Shown here in pieces: positions 1 through 8,473 of a DNA stretch of 51,601 bases. A program made the position numbers and the translations under genes. The notes under the pieces are model-generated. The model had not been told where the DNA came from and made no database searches. It was given only the letters and a program-made list of their open reading frames with translations. Every line of letters begins with the position of its first letter. Position 1 is the first letter of the stretch. The DNA is taken from positions 1 through 51,601 of the forward strand of contig JADGEE010000007.1 of the NCBI GenBank assembly GCA_016744535.1, read 5' to 3'. The DNA comes from Campylobacteraceae bacterium. Lineage in GTDB: Bacteria; Campylobacterota; Campylobacteria; Campylobacterales; BB28.

Positions 1-293
1 TATTTAAAATATCCTAATAATCCTATATTAAAGAATATTCCAATAGTCAATAATACTTTTTTATTTATATTTTTTATCTCTTTTAAAAAAGTTGTACCTA
101 CTGCATAATTAAACACCATTGAAGATAAAATTATGGGTAAATATATTGGATTCCAATAACTATAAAAGAATAGAGATGAGAATACTAAAAATGATTTTGA
201 TGCAACTATTAATCTTTTTGAATTTAAATAAAAATATACAAAAAATGTTATAGGCAAAAAAATAAAAATAAATTCATAAGAGTTAAATAACAT
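1..293 (-). CDS. MBOAT O-acyltransferase, third copy (N-terminal part only)
   Basis: This is the first 97 codons of an AlgI/DltB-type membrane-bound O-acyltransferase that runs off the window edge. The start MLFNSYEFIF and the following membrane segments match the two complete copies at 4533-5981 and 7020-8471. Its DNA aligns without gaps to 5689-5981 but carries scattered substitutions, so it is older or less homogenised than the other two, which are identical to each other over most of their length. The ATG overlaps the NeuC-like stop codon (TAATG), so it belongs to the same operon. It probably transfers acetyl or other acyl groups to a glycan at the membrane. An SGNH-like partner gene may follow beyond the edge. 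Confidence 0.85.
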   Translation of the reverse strand, partial: MLFNSYEFIFIFLPITFFVYFYLNSKRLIVASKSFLVFSSLFFYSYWNPIYLPIILSSMVFNYAVGTTFLKEIKNINKKVLLTIGIFFNIGLLGYFK

Positions 294-1447
294 TAGTAAG
301 TATTCCTTTTATTTATTTTATCTAAATCAATTGTAGATAAAATTTTAGCTATCTTATCTCCTGCGTCTCCATAACCAAATATTTTATCTGATTTAAATTT
401 TTTATGAGATAACTGTTTGTTTATTTTATCCATAATATCGTCTCTTTCATAAGTTGAAAAAATTACATTTTTGCCATGTTCTCTTCCCTCTTGTCTATCT
501 CCTATAATTACAGCAGGAGTTCCTAAGAATGAACACTCTCTAATAAAACTACTAGAGTTTCCAACTACACAAGAGGCATTATTTATAACTTTTGCATAAA
601 CTTCAGGTGAAAAATTTTTAAAGTATTGAAAATTTTCTTGCATATTAAGTTCCCTAAATTTTCTAATACCTCCAGCAACATCGTCACTTCCAGCATCAAT
701 ATTCGGCCAAAGTATTATTTTTTGAATATCTTTTAACTCTTTTAGTGCATATAAACTCTCTGTTATCTGCTCTCTTCCCTCTCCATAACTTGTAGTAACT
801 GGATGTTGAGAGAGTAAAATATATGGTTTTTCCCAATTAGTTTGAACTCCAACCCCACTATAATTAAACATTAATTCATTATCTATATTTAAATTTTCAT
901 TCTTTAAAATATCCATCGCAGGACACCCAAAATTAAATATATATTTTGGATTTTCACCCATTTTTATTAATCTCTCTTTAGATTCTTCAGTTGATGGAAA
1001 GTGTAAGTCAGAAAGTTTTGTAATTGCGTGTCTTACTCTCTCATCAATATTACCGCTAATTTCACCACCTTGAATATGCACAAGTTTAATATTTAAGTAT
1101 GTTGTAGCAATTGCAGTTGCCATTGTTTCAAACCTATCTGCAACAGTTACAACTAAATTTGGTTTTAAATCTTCAAATACATTTGATAGTTCCATTATCC
1201 CAAGACCAGTAGACTTTGCTTGAGTAGCTAATGTCTCACCCTCAATCACATAATATAGTGACCTATTTGGAATAAACCCATCTTTTTTTAAAACTTCAAC
1301 TGCTTTACCAAATCTATCAAGCATCATAGATGCCCCAACTATAATTTGAAGTTCAACACTTTCAATTTTTTGAAGGGCTTTTAAAAGATATTTAACCCTT
1401 CCGTAATTTGCTCTACTTGCAACTACAACACATATTTTTCTCTTCAA
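293..1447 (-). CDS. NeuC/LegG-type hydrolysing NDP-sugar 2-epimerase
   Basis: 384 aa, normal length for the UDP-N-acetylglucosamine 2-epimerase family. The GT-B-like fold is complete: N-terminal VVASRANYGR, a central VADRFETMATA block near residue 99, HIQGGEISGNIDERVRHA around 124-141, and C-terminal GNSSSFIRE plus EGREHGKNV motifs. In nonulosonate pathways this enzyme inverts C2 and releases the nucleotide, giving ManNAc or the 2,4-diacetamido-trideoxy sugar used by NeuB. It begins with TTG in a TTGA overlap with the neuB-like stop; AAGAGG lies about 7 nt upstream. Flagellin is encoded in the same window, so a legionaminic-type flagellar sugar is a reasonable inference, but the exact substrate (UDP or GDP sugar) cannot be told from sequence. 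Confidence 0.88.
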   Translation of the reverse strand: MKRKICVVVASRANYGRVKYLLKALQKIESVELQIIVGASMMLDRFGKAVEVLKKDGFIPNRSLYYVIEGETLATQAKSTGLGIMELSNVFEDLKPNLVVTVADRFETMATAIATTYLNIKLVHIQGGEISGNIDERVRHAITKLSDLHFPSTEESKERLIKMGENPKYIFNFGCPAMDILKNENLNIDNELMFNYSGVGVQTNWEKPYILLSQHPVTTSYGEGREQITESLYALKELKDIQKIILWPNIDAGSDDVAGGIRKFRELNMQENFQYFKNFSPEVYAKVINNASCVVGNSSSFIRECSFLGTPAVIIGDRQEGREHGKNVIFSTYERDDIMDKINKQLSHKKFKSDKIFGYGDAGDKIAKILSTIDLDKINKRNTY

Positions 1448-2448
1448 TATAAATCCTCTTTATTTAAAAACTCTTGTGCTTGTTTTGAAACTTTTAATTT
1501 TTTACCTATTATATTTTTATACTCTTTTGTTGAAATACCACATCCTGCTGGTTTTTTACTCTCTAAATCTTCAAAACTGATTATATCTCCATCTTTCAAA
1601 TCTTTATTAACTGCCAAAGATTTTCCAAAAATTTTATTCATTTTAGTAAACTCTAAACTATTTTGTTTATCTATTGGATTTAAATTAGCTTCATCTATAA
1701 ATCTAATTCCCTCAACTAACTGTTTAATCTCATTAATTTCTAATGAAGAAGTTGAATCTGGACCAAACATTCTTTTATCAAAAATAGCGTGAAATTCTAT
1801 GAGTGTTGCACCTAGTGCAACAGCTGAAAGTGGTGCGTAAATTGAGCCTGTATGATCAGATAAGCCTATTTGTTTTTTATATCTCTTTTGCATCTGTCCA
1901 ATTACATTTAATCCAACTTTTTTTGCTGGTGTTGGATACATAGAGGTACATTGAAATAGAGAAATATCAACTCCAAAGCCCTCTAAAAATTTTACTGCTT
2001 CATCTAACTCTTTAAAACTACTCATTCCAGAAGATAATAAAATCTCTTTTTTAGTTTTAGCAACTTTTTCTAAAAGTAAAAAATTTTCAACATCACCTGA
2101 ACTTATTTTATATCTCTTAATTCCAATATCTTCTAATAAATTTACTGCTTCTAGAGAAAATGGTGTACTCATAAACTCTAATCCTACATCATCACAATGA
2201 GTTTTTATATCTTGCCACTGCTCTTTAGTAAACTCCATTCGCTTCCAATAATCATATCTAGTATTATCTACATAAGAGAAATTCACTCTAAATGGTTCTT
2301 CTTTGCTACTCTCTGCTTTTGCTATATGAGTTTGAAACTTTATTGCATCAACCCCTGTTTTAGATAAAGCATCAATATAAGAGTGAAGAATGCCTAAACT
2401 TCCATCGTGTGCTTGTGCTATTTCAGCTATTATAAAAGTTTTTTGCAT
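1444..2448 (-). CDS. NeuB-family nonulosonate synthase
   Basis: 334 aa. The protein has the family layout: an N-terminal TIM barrel (EIAQAHDGSL at 8-17, DAIKFQTH at 35-42, KISSGD and SSGMSS in the middle, IGLSDHTGS near 190) and a C-terminal SAF/antifreeze-like domain from about residue 280 (IFGKSLAVNKDLKDGD). It condenses phosphoenolpyruvate with an N-acetylhexosamine to make a nine-carbon sialic-acid-like sugar. A good AAAGGAAAGAG ribosome-binding site precedes the ATG. It is translationally coupled to the NeuC-like gene, while the CMP-activating enzyme lies at the start of the operon (24723-25424). Legionaminate is the most likely product given NeuC rather than PseG context; neuraminate or another isomer is possible. 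Confidence 0.88.
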   Translation of the reverse strand: MQKTFIIAEIAQAHDGSLGILHSYIDALSKTGVDAIKFQTHIAKAESSKEEPFRVNFSYVDNTRYDYWKRMEFTKEQWQDIKTHCDDVGLEFMSTPFSLEAVNLLEDIGIKRYKISSGDVENFLLLEKVAKTKKEILLSSGMSSFKELDEAVKFLEGFGVDISLFQCTSMYPTPAKKVGLNVIGQMQKRYKKQIGLSDHTGSIYAPLSAVALGATLIEFHAIFDKRMFGPDSTSSLEINEIKQLVEGIRFIDEANLNPIDKQNSLEFTKMNKIFGKSLAVNKDLKDGDIISFEDLESKKPAGCGISTKEYKNIIGKKLKVSKQAQEFLNKEDLY

Positions 2449-2472
2449 CTCTTTCCTTTATTAAAAATTAAA

Positions 2473-3516
2473 TTATACTTCTATATAAAACTTTAAAAAT
2501 ATTTTTTGTAATTTGCTCATTTGTTCAGTATTTTTTTTAGGTATTTTCTGATTGTTAGTAACATTCTGTTTTCTAAAGGAGAGACCTCTAAAATTAACTC
2601 TTATAGTATCTCTATATTTATTATTTTTATCTTTAAAGTCATCCCAGTTAGGACCTTTATGAAAACCATTTACATCAGCAATTGCAACTGTTGCTTTTTT
2701 ACCATAAAAAGTAACCCAATCTTTTTTTGGATAAATTTTTTCTACTTCACTATCACTAACTCTTCCATAAATTTCATTAATTCCTAAATCAAAATTAGTT
2801 CTAGGAATACAAGATTTACTATCATGCCTATGAGAATTTGGAACATAAGTTAATGGTCCTCTTGTTCCATCTATATCTATTAAATGAATAAATACCTGAA
2901 CAACATCTCGTTCGTCACTATCTTTATGAAAATTACTTGCTTCGACTGGTTCATCTTGAGGAAAATTTCTCATAATAATAGAGCTATGAGATGGTATATA
3001 TCCTAAGTAATTAGATACAATTTTTAAGATACTCTCATTAAAACATACTTCTATAATTTCTGTTATATTGACTAAAGGGTCTTTTAGAGTAATATTTTGC
3101 TCAAACGCTTCAAGCTCTTCATAAGTAAAATTTTTTAGTGTAGGGATTCTTCCGTGTGAAACATTATATCCACTATCATTAATATTTAACTCTTTAAATA
3201 ATTTATTAGCTTTTTCATCTATTAAATCTATTAATTCATCATTAAAAAGATTTTCAATTACAGTATAACCTTGTTTTTTTAAGTTATCTATATGAGTCTT
3301 TTCAAATTTATTTGGTTTAAAAAGATTAATATTCTCCTCTAAAAATTTTTTATTCTCTTTATTTGCTATTTTTTTAGATAAATATCTCTCAACTCTACAT
3401 ATCACACTATATATAGAGGGAATACTTCTAATTACTTTTAAAATTGGATTAGGAGTGGATTTAGGATTATATTTTACCGCTTTTTTTAACTCTTCTTTTC
3501 TATCCTGACTTAACAT
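2473..3516 (-). CDS. PhyH-family Fe(II)/2-oxoglutarate dioxygenase
   Basis: 347 aa. The C-terminal half carries a phytanoyl-CoA dioxygenase-like double-stranded beta helix: the HxD iron ligands are visible at H197-D199 (FHKDSD), followed by RGPLTYVPNSHR, with the distal histidine at H286 (GFHKGP) and a likely 2-oxoglutarate-binding arginine near 306-310. The N-terminal 90 residues are basic and helical and have no recognised domain. There is a strong AAGGAGG site before the ATG. It lies between an SGNH-like gene and neuB, so its substrate may be a surface sugar, a lipid-linked glycan or an acyl chain; this is inference. The family is certain, the substrate unknown. Confidence 0.82.
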   Translation of the reverse strand: MLSQDRKEELKKAVKYNPKSTPNPILKVIRSIPSIYSVICRVERYLSKKIANKENKKFLEENINLFKPNKFEKTHIDNLKKQGYTVIENLFNDELIDLIDEKANKLFKELNINDSGYNVSHGRIPTLKNFTYEELEAFEQNITLKDPLVNITEIIEVCFNESILKIVSNYLGYIPSHSSIIMRNFPQDEPVEASNFHKDSDERDVVQVFIHLIDIDGTRGPLTYVPNSHRHDSKSCIPRTNFDLGINEIYGRVSDSEVEKIYPKKDWVTFYGKKATVAIADVNGFHKGPNWDDFKDKNNKYRDTIRVNFRGLSFRKQNVTNNQKIPKKNTEQMSKLQKIFLKFYIEV

Positions 3517-3573
3517 TTTATTTCCTCCTTGTATTTTAATATACGACTATTTTTAATTATACTATTATAGTAT

Positions 3574-4524
3574 TTAATATTTAATATTTAATATTTTTTT
3601 TGTTACTAAATAATCATCACTCCTATTTCTCAATAAATCAATTAAATAGGTAGTACCTTCTGTATTTATATGGTCATGATTACTAAATAGATGAATATTA
3701 TTTGAGAGATTTTTTACATAATGAAAGTCATAAAAGCCATCTATAACTGATAAAAAATCTTTAAATTGGTTTTTGTATAGATTTAAATCACAAGTTTTTA
3801 AATATGGCAAATTATAAATTGTTGTAAAATAAGTAATTTTTATACTATTTTTTTTACAAAATTCATCAACTTTAGATAGATATTTTATAGCTTTTTTAGT
3901 AGTAATAGGGATTCTCATTATGTCATTTTTACCTATAATTCCATCAAAAACTTTCTCTTTTATTTTAATAGTTTCACCATATTGTGAAATATAGTAAGTG
4001 TTATTTTTATTTAAATTACTAGTTATAGTTCTATAACTAGCTTTAATCTTATCTATATTTAAATTTGAGATACTTTGAGTGATAAAATCTTTTTTTGAGT
4101 GTAAATTTAAGTTAGCATAAACAGAGTTTTTACTATTAAAAGTGTGAGTATCAATTAAGTACCAAATCTCTTTAATATTTTTTAATTGCTTTTTATTAAC
4201 TTGTCTTATTACATTATAAACATCTACTGGATTACCATATAGTGATGATGAAAAATTCAATATATTCTCTTTAGCTAAATCACTATTAATTAATTGCGAA
4301 CGAGATGTTCCGAAAACTAATATATATTTATTATTTTTTAATTTTTCAAGAAGTTTAAATGGAAATGTATCATAAGAGGTAAAAGTTTTAAATTTATTAA
4401 ATTCAAATTTAAATAAATTAAATTCTCCATAAGGATCAATAATTAAATTTATAACTATAAATAGAGAAAAATATACTATTAAAATAATTTTAAGAAGTGA
4501 AAGTATCCATCTCTTATACAACAT
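3574..4524 (-). CDS. membrane-anchored SGNH-like protein, MBOAT partner (copy 1)
   Basis: 316 aa. One N-terminal membrane segment (about 8-29) is followed by a periplasmic domain with an SGNH-type nucleophile block FGTSRS (G72-T73-S74), an LIDTHTF block, and a C-terminal SNHDHINTEG block with His285. The residue three before this His, normally Asp in the DxxH block, is Asn282. It resembles proteins encoded next to MBOAT acyltransferases (DltD/AlgJ-like), which receive the acyl group from the membrane enzyme and pass it to the glycan. It is a clear paralogue of the product of 5988-7010, and it follows an MBOAT gene with an 8-nt gap. The acyl donor and glycan acceptor cannot be told. Confidence 0.65.
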   Translation of the reverse strand: MLYKRWILSLLKIILIVYFSLFIVINLIIDPYGEFNLFKFEFNKFKTFTSYDTFPFKLLEKLKNNKYILVFGTSRSQLINSDLAKENILNFSSSLYGNPVDVYNVIRQVNKKQLKNIKEIWYLIDTHTFNSKNSVYANLNLHSKKDFITQSISNLNIDKIKASYRTITSNLNKNNTYYISQYGETIKIKEKVFDGIIGKNDIMRIPITTKKAIKYLSKVDEFCKKNSIKITYFTTIYNLPYLKTCDLNLYKNQFKDFLSVIDGFYDFHYVKNLSNNIHLFSNHDHINTEGTTYLIDLLRNRSDDYLVTKKILNIKY

Positions 4525-4532
4525 AACTTACC

Positions 4533-5981
4533 TTAAAAATTAAAATATAAAAAGTCTGAAAATTGGGTTAGACTCATTAAAGCATAAAATAGAGTAGATA
4601 AAACAAAAAGTTTATATATAAAATTTGGTTTAAAATTTTTAGATAAATCTATTGAGTTTTTTAAAAATATAATAATAAATGATATAGATAATATTAATAC
4701 AAAAAATTTTGATTTTTCTATCACATACCAAGCTTCAAACTCTATCCCATACTCTTTTAAAAATGATAATCTATTTTCTAAATATAAATGTATAGTTATA
4801 GTGCTAAAACCAAACATAGCCTTTAAAATATTAATAGCATCTTCAAACTCTTTTGCTCTAAAAAAGACCCAAGTTATATTAATAAAATTAAATGTTATAA
4901 ACCAAGCCAAAAATATATTCATTTTAAAATTTAATTTTTGCCAAATACGATGAATTACTAAAGCAAATCCATGTAAAAATCCCCAAAACAGAAAAGTCCA
5001 ACCAGCACCATGCCAAATTCCACCAATTAAAAATGTTATCATTAAATTATTATAAGTTTGTAAATCACCATTCCTATTACCACCTAGAGGAATATAGATA
5101 TAATCTTTTAAAAATCTACTTAAAGTTATATGCCATCTTCGCCAAAAATCTTGTATATTTAATGCTTTATATGGAGAGTTAAAGTTAATTGGTAATTTTA
5201 TATTAAAAAGTAAAGCAATTCCTATTGCCATATCTGTATATCCACTAAAATCAAAATAGAGTTGAAATGTATAACTAAGAGAAGTTGCCCAAGCTTCAAA
5301 AAGTGTTAAAGCTTCAATATTTTCAAACCCAGCATTTACCCATATAGCAAAAGTATCAGCAATTACAACTTTTTTAAATAATCCAATTGAGAATATAAAC
5401 ATACCTAAAGCTATATTTTTATAATTTTTAACTAAATTTTTTGTTTTGAAAAATTGAGGCATCATCTCTTTATGATGTACAATTGGTCCTGCTATTAATT
5501 GAGGGAAAAATGTTACAAATAGTGAATAATTTAAAAAGTCATACTCTTTAGTTTCACCTCTACAACTATCAACTAAATAGGCTATTTGCTGAAAAGTAAA
5601 AAAGCTTATCGCAAGTGGAAGAGTTAAGTTAAGTAAGCCAATTTCAGAATTAAATATAAAATTAAAATTTTCAATAAAAAAATCCATATATTTAAAATAT
5701 CCTAATAATCCTATATTAAAAAGTATTCCTATACTTAATAATACTTTTTTATTTATATTTTTTATCTCTTTTAAAAAAGTTGTACCTACTGCGTAATTAA
5801 ACACCATTGAAGATAAAATTATGGGTAAATATATTGGATTCCAATAACTATAAAAAAACAGAGAAGAGAATACTAAAAATGATTTTGATGCAACTATTAA
5901 TCTTTTTGAATTTAAATAAAAATATACAAAAAATGTTATTGGCAGAAATAAAAATATAAATTGATATGAATTAAATAACAT
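4533..5981 (-). CDS. MBOAT O-acyltransferase (AlgI/DltB type), copy 2
   Basis: 482 aa polytopic membrane protein. The MBOAT signature is complete: LYFDFSGYTDMAIG, RRWHITLSRFLKDYIYIPLGGNR, and the active-site histidine in GGIWHGAGW (about residue 324). An in-frame ATG exists at 5987, but AAGGAG at 5991-5996 is only 3 nt from it and 9 nt from the ATG at 5981, and copies 1 and 3 start at the site matching 5981; I chose 5981. Positions 4831-5944 are identical, base for base, to the neighbouring copy at 7321-8434; only the last 100 or so residues differ. It probably moves an acyl group across the membrane to the SGNH-like partner encoded just downstream (3574-4524). Confidence 0.88.
   Translation of the reverse strand: MLFNSYQFIFLFLPITFFVYFYLNSKRLIVASKSFLVFSSLFFYSYWNPIYLPIILSSMVFNYAVGTTFLKEIKNINKKVLLSIGILFNIGLLGYFKYMDFFIENFNFIFNSEIGLLNLTLPLAISFFTFQQIAYLVDSCRGETKEYDFLNYSLFVTFFPQLIAGPIVHHKEMMPQFFKTKNLVKNYKNIALGMFIFSIGLFKKVVIADTFAIWVNAGFENIEALTLFEAWATSLSYTFQLYFDFSGYTDMAIGIALLFNIKLPINFNSPYKALNIQDFWRRWHITLSRFLKDYIYIPLGGNRNGDLQTYNNLMITFLIGGIWHGAGWTFLFWGFLHGFALVIHRIWQKLNFKMNIFLAWFITFNFINITWVFFRAKEFEDAINILKAMFGFSTITIHLYLENRLSFLKEYGIEFEAWYVIEKSKFFVLILSISFIIIFLKNSIDLSKNFKPNFIYKLFVLSTLFYALMSLTQFSDFLYFNF
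4831..5944 (-). repeat. 1,114-bp perfect direct repeat, unit A (inside MBOAT copy 2)
   Basis: Compared by eye line by line, this stretch is identical to 7321-8434 with no gap. The constant offset of 2,490 bp equals the length of one MBOAT plus SGNH-like module. On the low-coordinate side similarity drops abruptly at 4831/7321; on the high side single substitutions appear from 5945/8435. The pattern suggests recent duplication followed by divergence at the ends, or gene conversion. Confidence 0.95.
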
Positions 5982-5987
5982 TAACAT

Positions 5988-7010
5988 CTACTCCTTAATA
6001 TAACTTTCATTACAATCACATATTTCTTTATAAATTTTCATTTTTTCATTAAAATTTTTATTATTAACGAAAAAGTTTTTATCTTCACTTAATAAAATAT
6101 TAGTAATATATTCCATACCATCTTTTGAAATATGAGTTGAATTTGTAAAAAGTTCAGCTCTATTTGAAATATTAGACATATAAGTTAAATCATAAAAACC
6201 ATCAATATTATTTAAAAATTTTTTTCGTAAAGAAATTATTAAATTATAATCCATTTTTTTAATATATTCTTGCATAAAAGTAGATGTAAAATATACTATT
6301 TCTATTCCATTGTCTTGAGAAAACTTATCTATTTTTGATAAATATTTAACAATAGAAGTTGAAAACTCTTGTCCATTTTTTATAATTGTTTTACTTTGCC
6401 TTGCGATATCTTTTAAATTATTATTAGCATTTGTAATATCTTTTGTTTGATAGATAGCATAACCATTTTCACTAACATAATGATTAAAATTTAAGGATAT
6501 ATTTTTAAAAACCATTTCAATAGATGAAAATAATTTATCTATTGAAAAAAGCTTTAAATAGTTATAAATAAACTCATAATTAGAGTTTAAATCTATTTTA
6601 AACCTATTATTATATGTTGAATCCTTATCATTAAAACATTGAGAATCAATCAAATAATATATTTTATTTATATTTTTTATCTGTTTTTTAGATAAAGTAT
6701 TTAAAAAATTTAAAATACTAATAGGGTGACCATATATAGGATATAAATTTAAAACTTTATCATTTAATAAATCTGTATCTATTTTTCTAGACCTTGAAGT
6801 TCCAAAAACTAGAGTATATTTATCATCTTTTAATTTTTCAAATAAAATCTTTGTTGTTAATTTTGTCTGTTTAAATTTGTAATTGTTAATTCCATCTATT
6901 TTAATTAAATTAGTTTCATAATATGGGTCTAAAATAATTACTATTAAAAATATAAAAAAAGTTAAAAGAGATGAAAAAATAAAAAAGTTATATACAAATT
7001 TTTTTCTCAT
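5988..7010 (-). CDS. membrane-anchored SGNH-like protein, MBOAT partner (copy 2)
   Basis: 340 aa. An N-terminal membrane segment (about 8-28) is followed by a periplasmic domain with FGTSRS (G70-T71-S72), LIDSQCF and a C-terminal NSTHISKDG block with His293. The residue at minus 3 from that His is Asn290, as in the paralogue at 3574-4524, so the usual DxxH aspartate is absent from both. It is similar to that paralogue throughout but clearly diverged, in sharp contrast to the identical MBOAT genes beside them. Its stop codon directly abuts the next MBOAT gene. Likely role: periplasmic acyl transfer onto a glycan in partnership with an MBOAT protein (inference from context and family). Confidence 0.63.
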   Translation of the reverse strand: MRKKFVYNFFIFSSLLTFFIFLIVIILDPYYETNLIKIDGINNYKFKQTKLTTKILFEKLKDDKYTLVFGTSRSRKIDTDLLNDKVLNLYPIYGHPISILNFLNTLSKKQIKNINKIYYLIDSQCFNDKDSTYNNRFKIDLNSNYEFIYNYLKLFSIDKLFSSIEMVFKNISLNFNHYVSENGYAIYQTKDITNANNNLKDIARQSKTIIKNGQEFSTSIVKYLSKIDKFSQDNGIEIVYFTSTFMQEYIKKMDYNLIISLRKKFLNNIDGFYDLTYMSNISNRAELFTNSTHISKDGMEYITNILLSEDKNFFVNNKNFNEKMKIYKEICDCNESYIKE

Positions 7011-7019
7011 TTGCTAATC

Positions 7020-8471
7020 CTAAAAATTAAAATATAGAAATTCACTATATTTTTTAAGTTCAAAAACTGCATATAAAAACATAAAAGCAATTATAAAAGC
7101 TTTTTTTCTTTCTGATACATTATATTCAATAAAATACTTTTTACTTGGTAAAAATATAAGAATAAATCCTAAAATAATCCAAATAATTATAATATGAAAG
7201 TTTCCAAATACTTGTCCAAATCCTCTAAATACTATACCATATTCTTGTAAAAACGATAGTTGAGATTCAAATGAGATAGGAAAAGATATAGTTGTTAAGC
7301 CTAGCATTGCTTTTAAAACTTTAATAGCATCTTCAAACTCTTTTGCTCTAAAAAAGACCCAAGTTATATTAATAAAATTAAATGTTATAAACCAAGCCAA
7401 AAATATATTCATTTTAAAATTTAATTTTTGCCAAATACGATGAATTACTAAAGCAAATCCATGTAAAAATCCCCAAAACAGAAAAGTCCAACCAGCACCA
7501 TGCCAAATTCCACCAATTAAAAATGTTATCATTAAATTATTATAAGTTTGTAAATCACCATTCCTATTACCACCTAGAGGAATATAGATATAATCTTTTA
7601 AAAATCTACTTAAAGTTATATGCCATCTTCGCCAAAAATCTTGTATATTTAATGCTTTATATGGAGAGTTAAAGTTAATTGGTAATTTTATATTAAAAAG
7701 TAAAGCAATTCCTATTGCCATATCTGTATATCCACTAAAATCAAAATAGAGTTGAAATGTATAACTAAGAGAAGTTGCCCAAGCTTCAAAAAGTGTTAAA
7801 GCTTCAATATTTTCAAACCCAGCATTTACCCATATAGCAAAAGTATCAGCAATTACAACTTTTTTAAATAATCCAATTGAGAATATAAACATACCTAAAG
7901 CTATATTTTTATAATTTTTAACTAAATTTTTTGTTTTGAAAAATTGAGGCATCATCTCTTTATGATGTACAATTGGTCCTGCTATTAATTGAGGGAAAAA
8001 TGTTACAAATAGTGAATAATTTAAAAAGTCATACTCTTTAGTTTCACCTCTACAACTATCAACTAAATAGGCTATTTGCTGAAAAGTAAAAAAGCTTATC
8101 GCAAGTGGAAGAGTTAAGTTAAGTAAGCCAATTTCAGAATTAAATATAAAATTAAAATTTTCAATAAAAAAATCCATATATTTAAAATATCCTAATAATC
8201 CTATATTAAAAAGTATTCCTATACTTAATAATACTTTTTTATTTATATTTTTTATCTCTTTTAAAAAAGTTGTACCTACTGCGTAATTAAACACCATTGA
8301 AGATAAAATTATGGGTAAATATATTGGATTCCAATAACTATAAAAAAACAGAGAAGAGAATACTAAAAATGATTTTGATGCAACTATTAATCTTTTTGAA
8401 TTTAAATAAAAATATACAAAAAATGTTATTGGCAAAAATAAAAATATAAATTCATAAGAGTTAAATAACAA
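7020..8471 (-). CDS. MBOAT O-acyltransferase (AlgI/DltB type), copy 3
   Basis: 483 aa polytopic membrane acyltransferase with the same signature blocks as copy 2: FDFSGYTDM (243-251), RRWH (281-284), GGIWHGAGW with probable catalytic His324. It starts with TTG where copies 1 and 2 have ATG. The first ~383 codons are nearly identical to copy 2 (1,114 bp perfectly identical), after which residues 384-483 diverge, although both end in FLYFNF. The divergent tail lies next to the partner SGNH-like gene, so it may set partner or substrate choice (inference). The gene starts 2 nt after the preceding GT-like gene ends. Confidence 0.88.
   Translation of the reverse strand: MLFNSYEFIFLFLPITFFVYFYLNSKRLIVASKSFLVFSSLFFYSYWNPIYLPIILSSMVFNYAVGTTFLKEIKNINKKVLLSIGILFNIGLLGYFKYMDFFIENFNFIFNSEIGLLNLTLPLAISFFTFQQIAYLVDSCRGETKEYDFLNYSLFVTFFPQLIAGPIVHHKEMMPQFFKTKNLVKNYKNIALGMFIFSIGLFKKVVIADTFAIWVNAGFENIEALTLFEAWATSLSYTFQLYFDFSGYTDMAIGIALLFNIKLPINFNSPYKALNIQDFWRRWHITLSRFLKDYIYIPLGGNRNGDLQTYNNLMITFLIGGIWHGAGWTFLFWGFLHGFALVIHRIWQKLNFKMNIFLAWFITFNFINITWVFFRAKEFEDAIKVLKAMLGLTTISFPISFESQLSFLQEYGIVFRGFGQVFGNFHIIIIWIILGFILIFLPSKKYFIEYNVSERKKAFIIAFMFLYAVFELKKYSEFLYFNF
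7321..8434 (-). repeat. 1,114-bp perfect direct repeat, unit B (inside MBOAT copy 3)
   Basis: Partner of 4831-5944, same orientation. Recombination between the two would delete or add exactly 2,490 bp and keep the reading frame, leaving one MBOAT gene that starts with TTG and carries the C-terminal tail of copy 2. Confidence 0.95.
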
Positions 8472-8473
8472 AT

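Noticed and set aside
2521-2787. 88-codon plus-strand frame inside the PhyH gene
   Set aside because: Phe/Ile/Ser-rich translation of AT-rich antisense DNA; the PhyH frame on the other strand has conserved iron ligands.
5982-5987. ATG at 5987 as start of MBOAT copy 2
   Set aside because: The Shine-Dalgarno is only 3 nt away, and the other two copies start at the position matching 5981.
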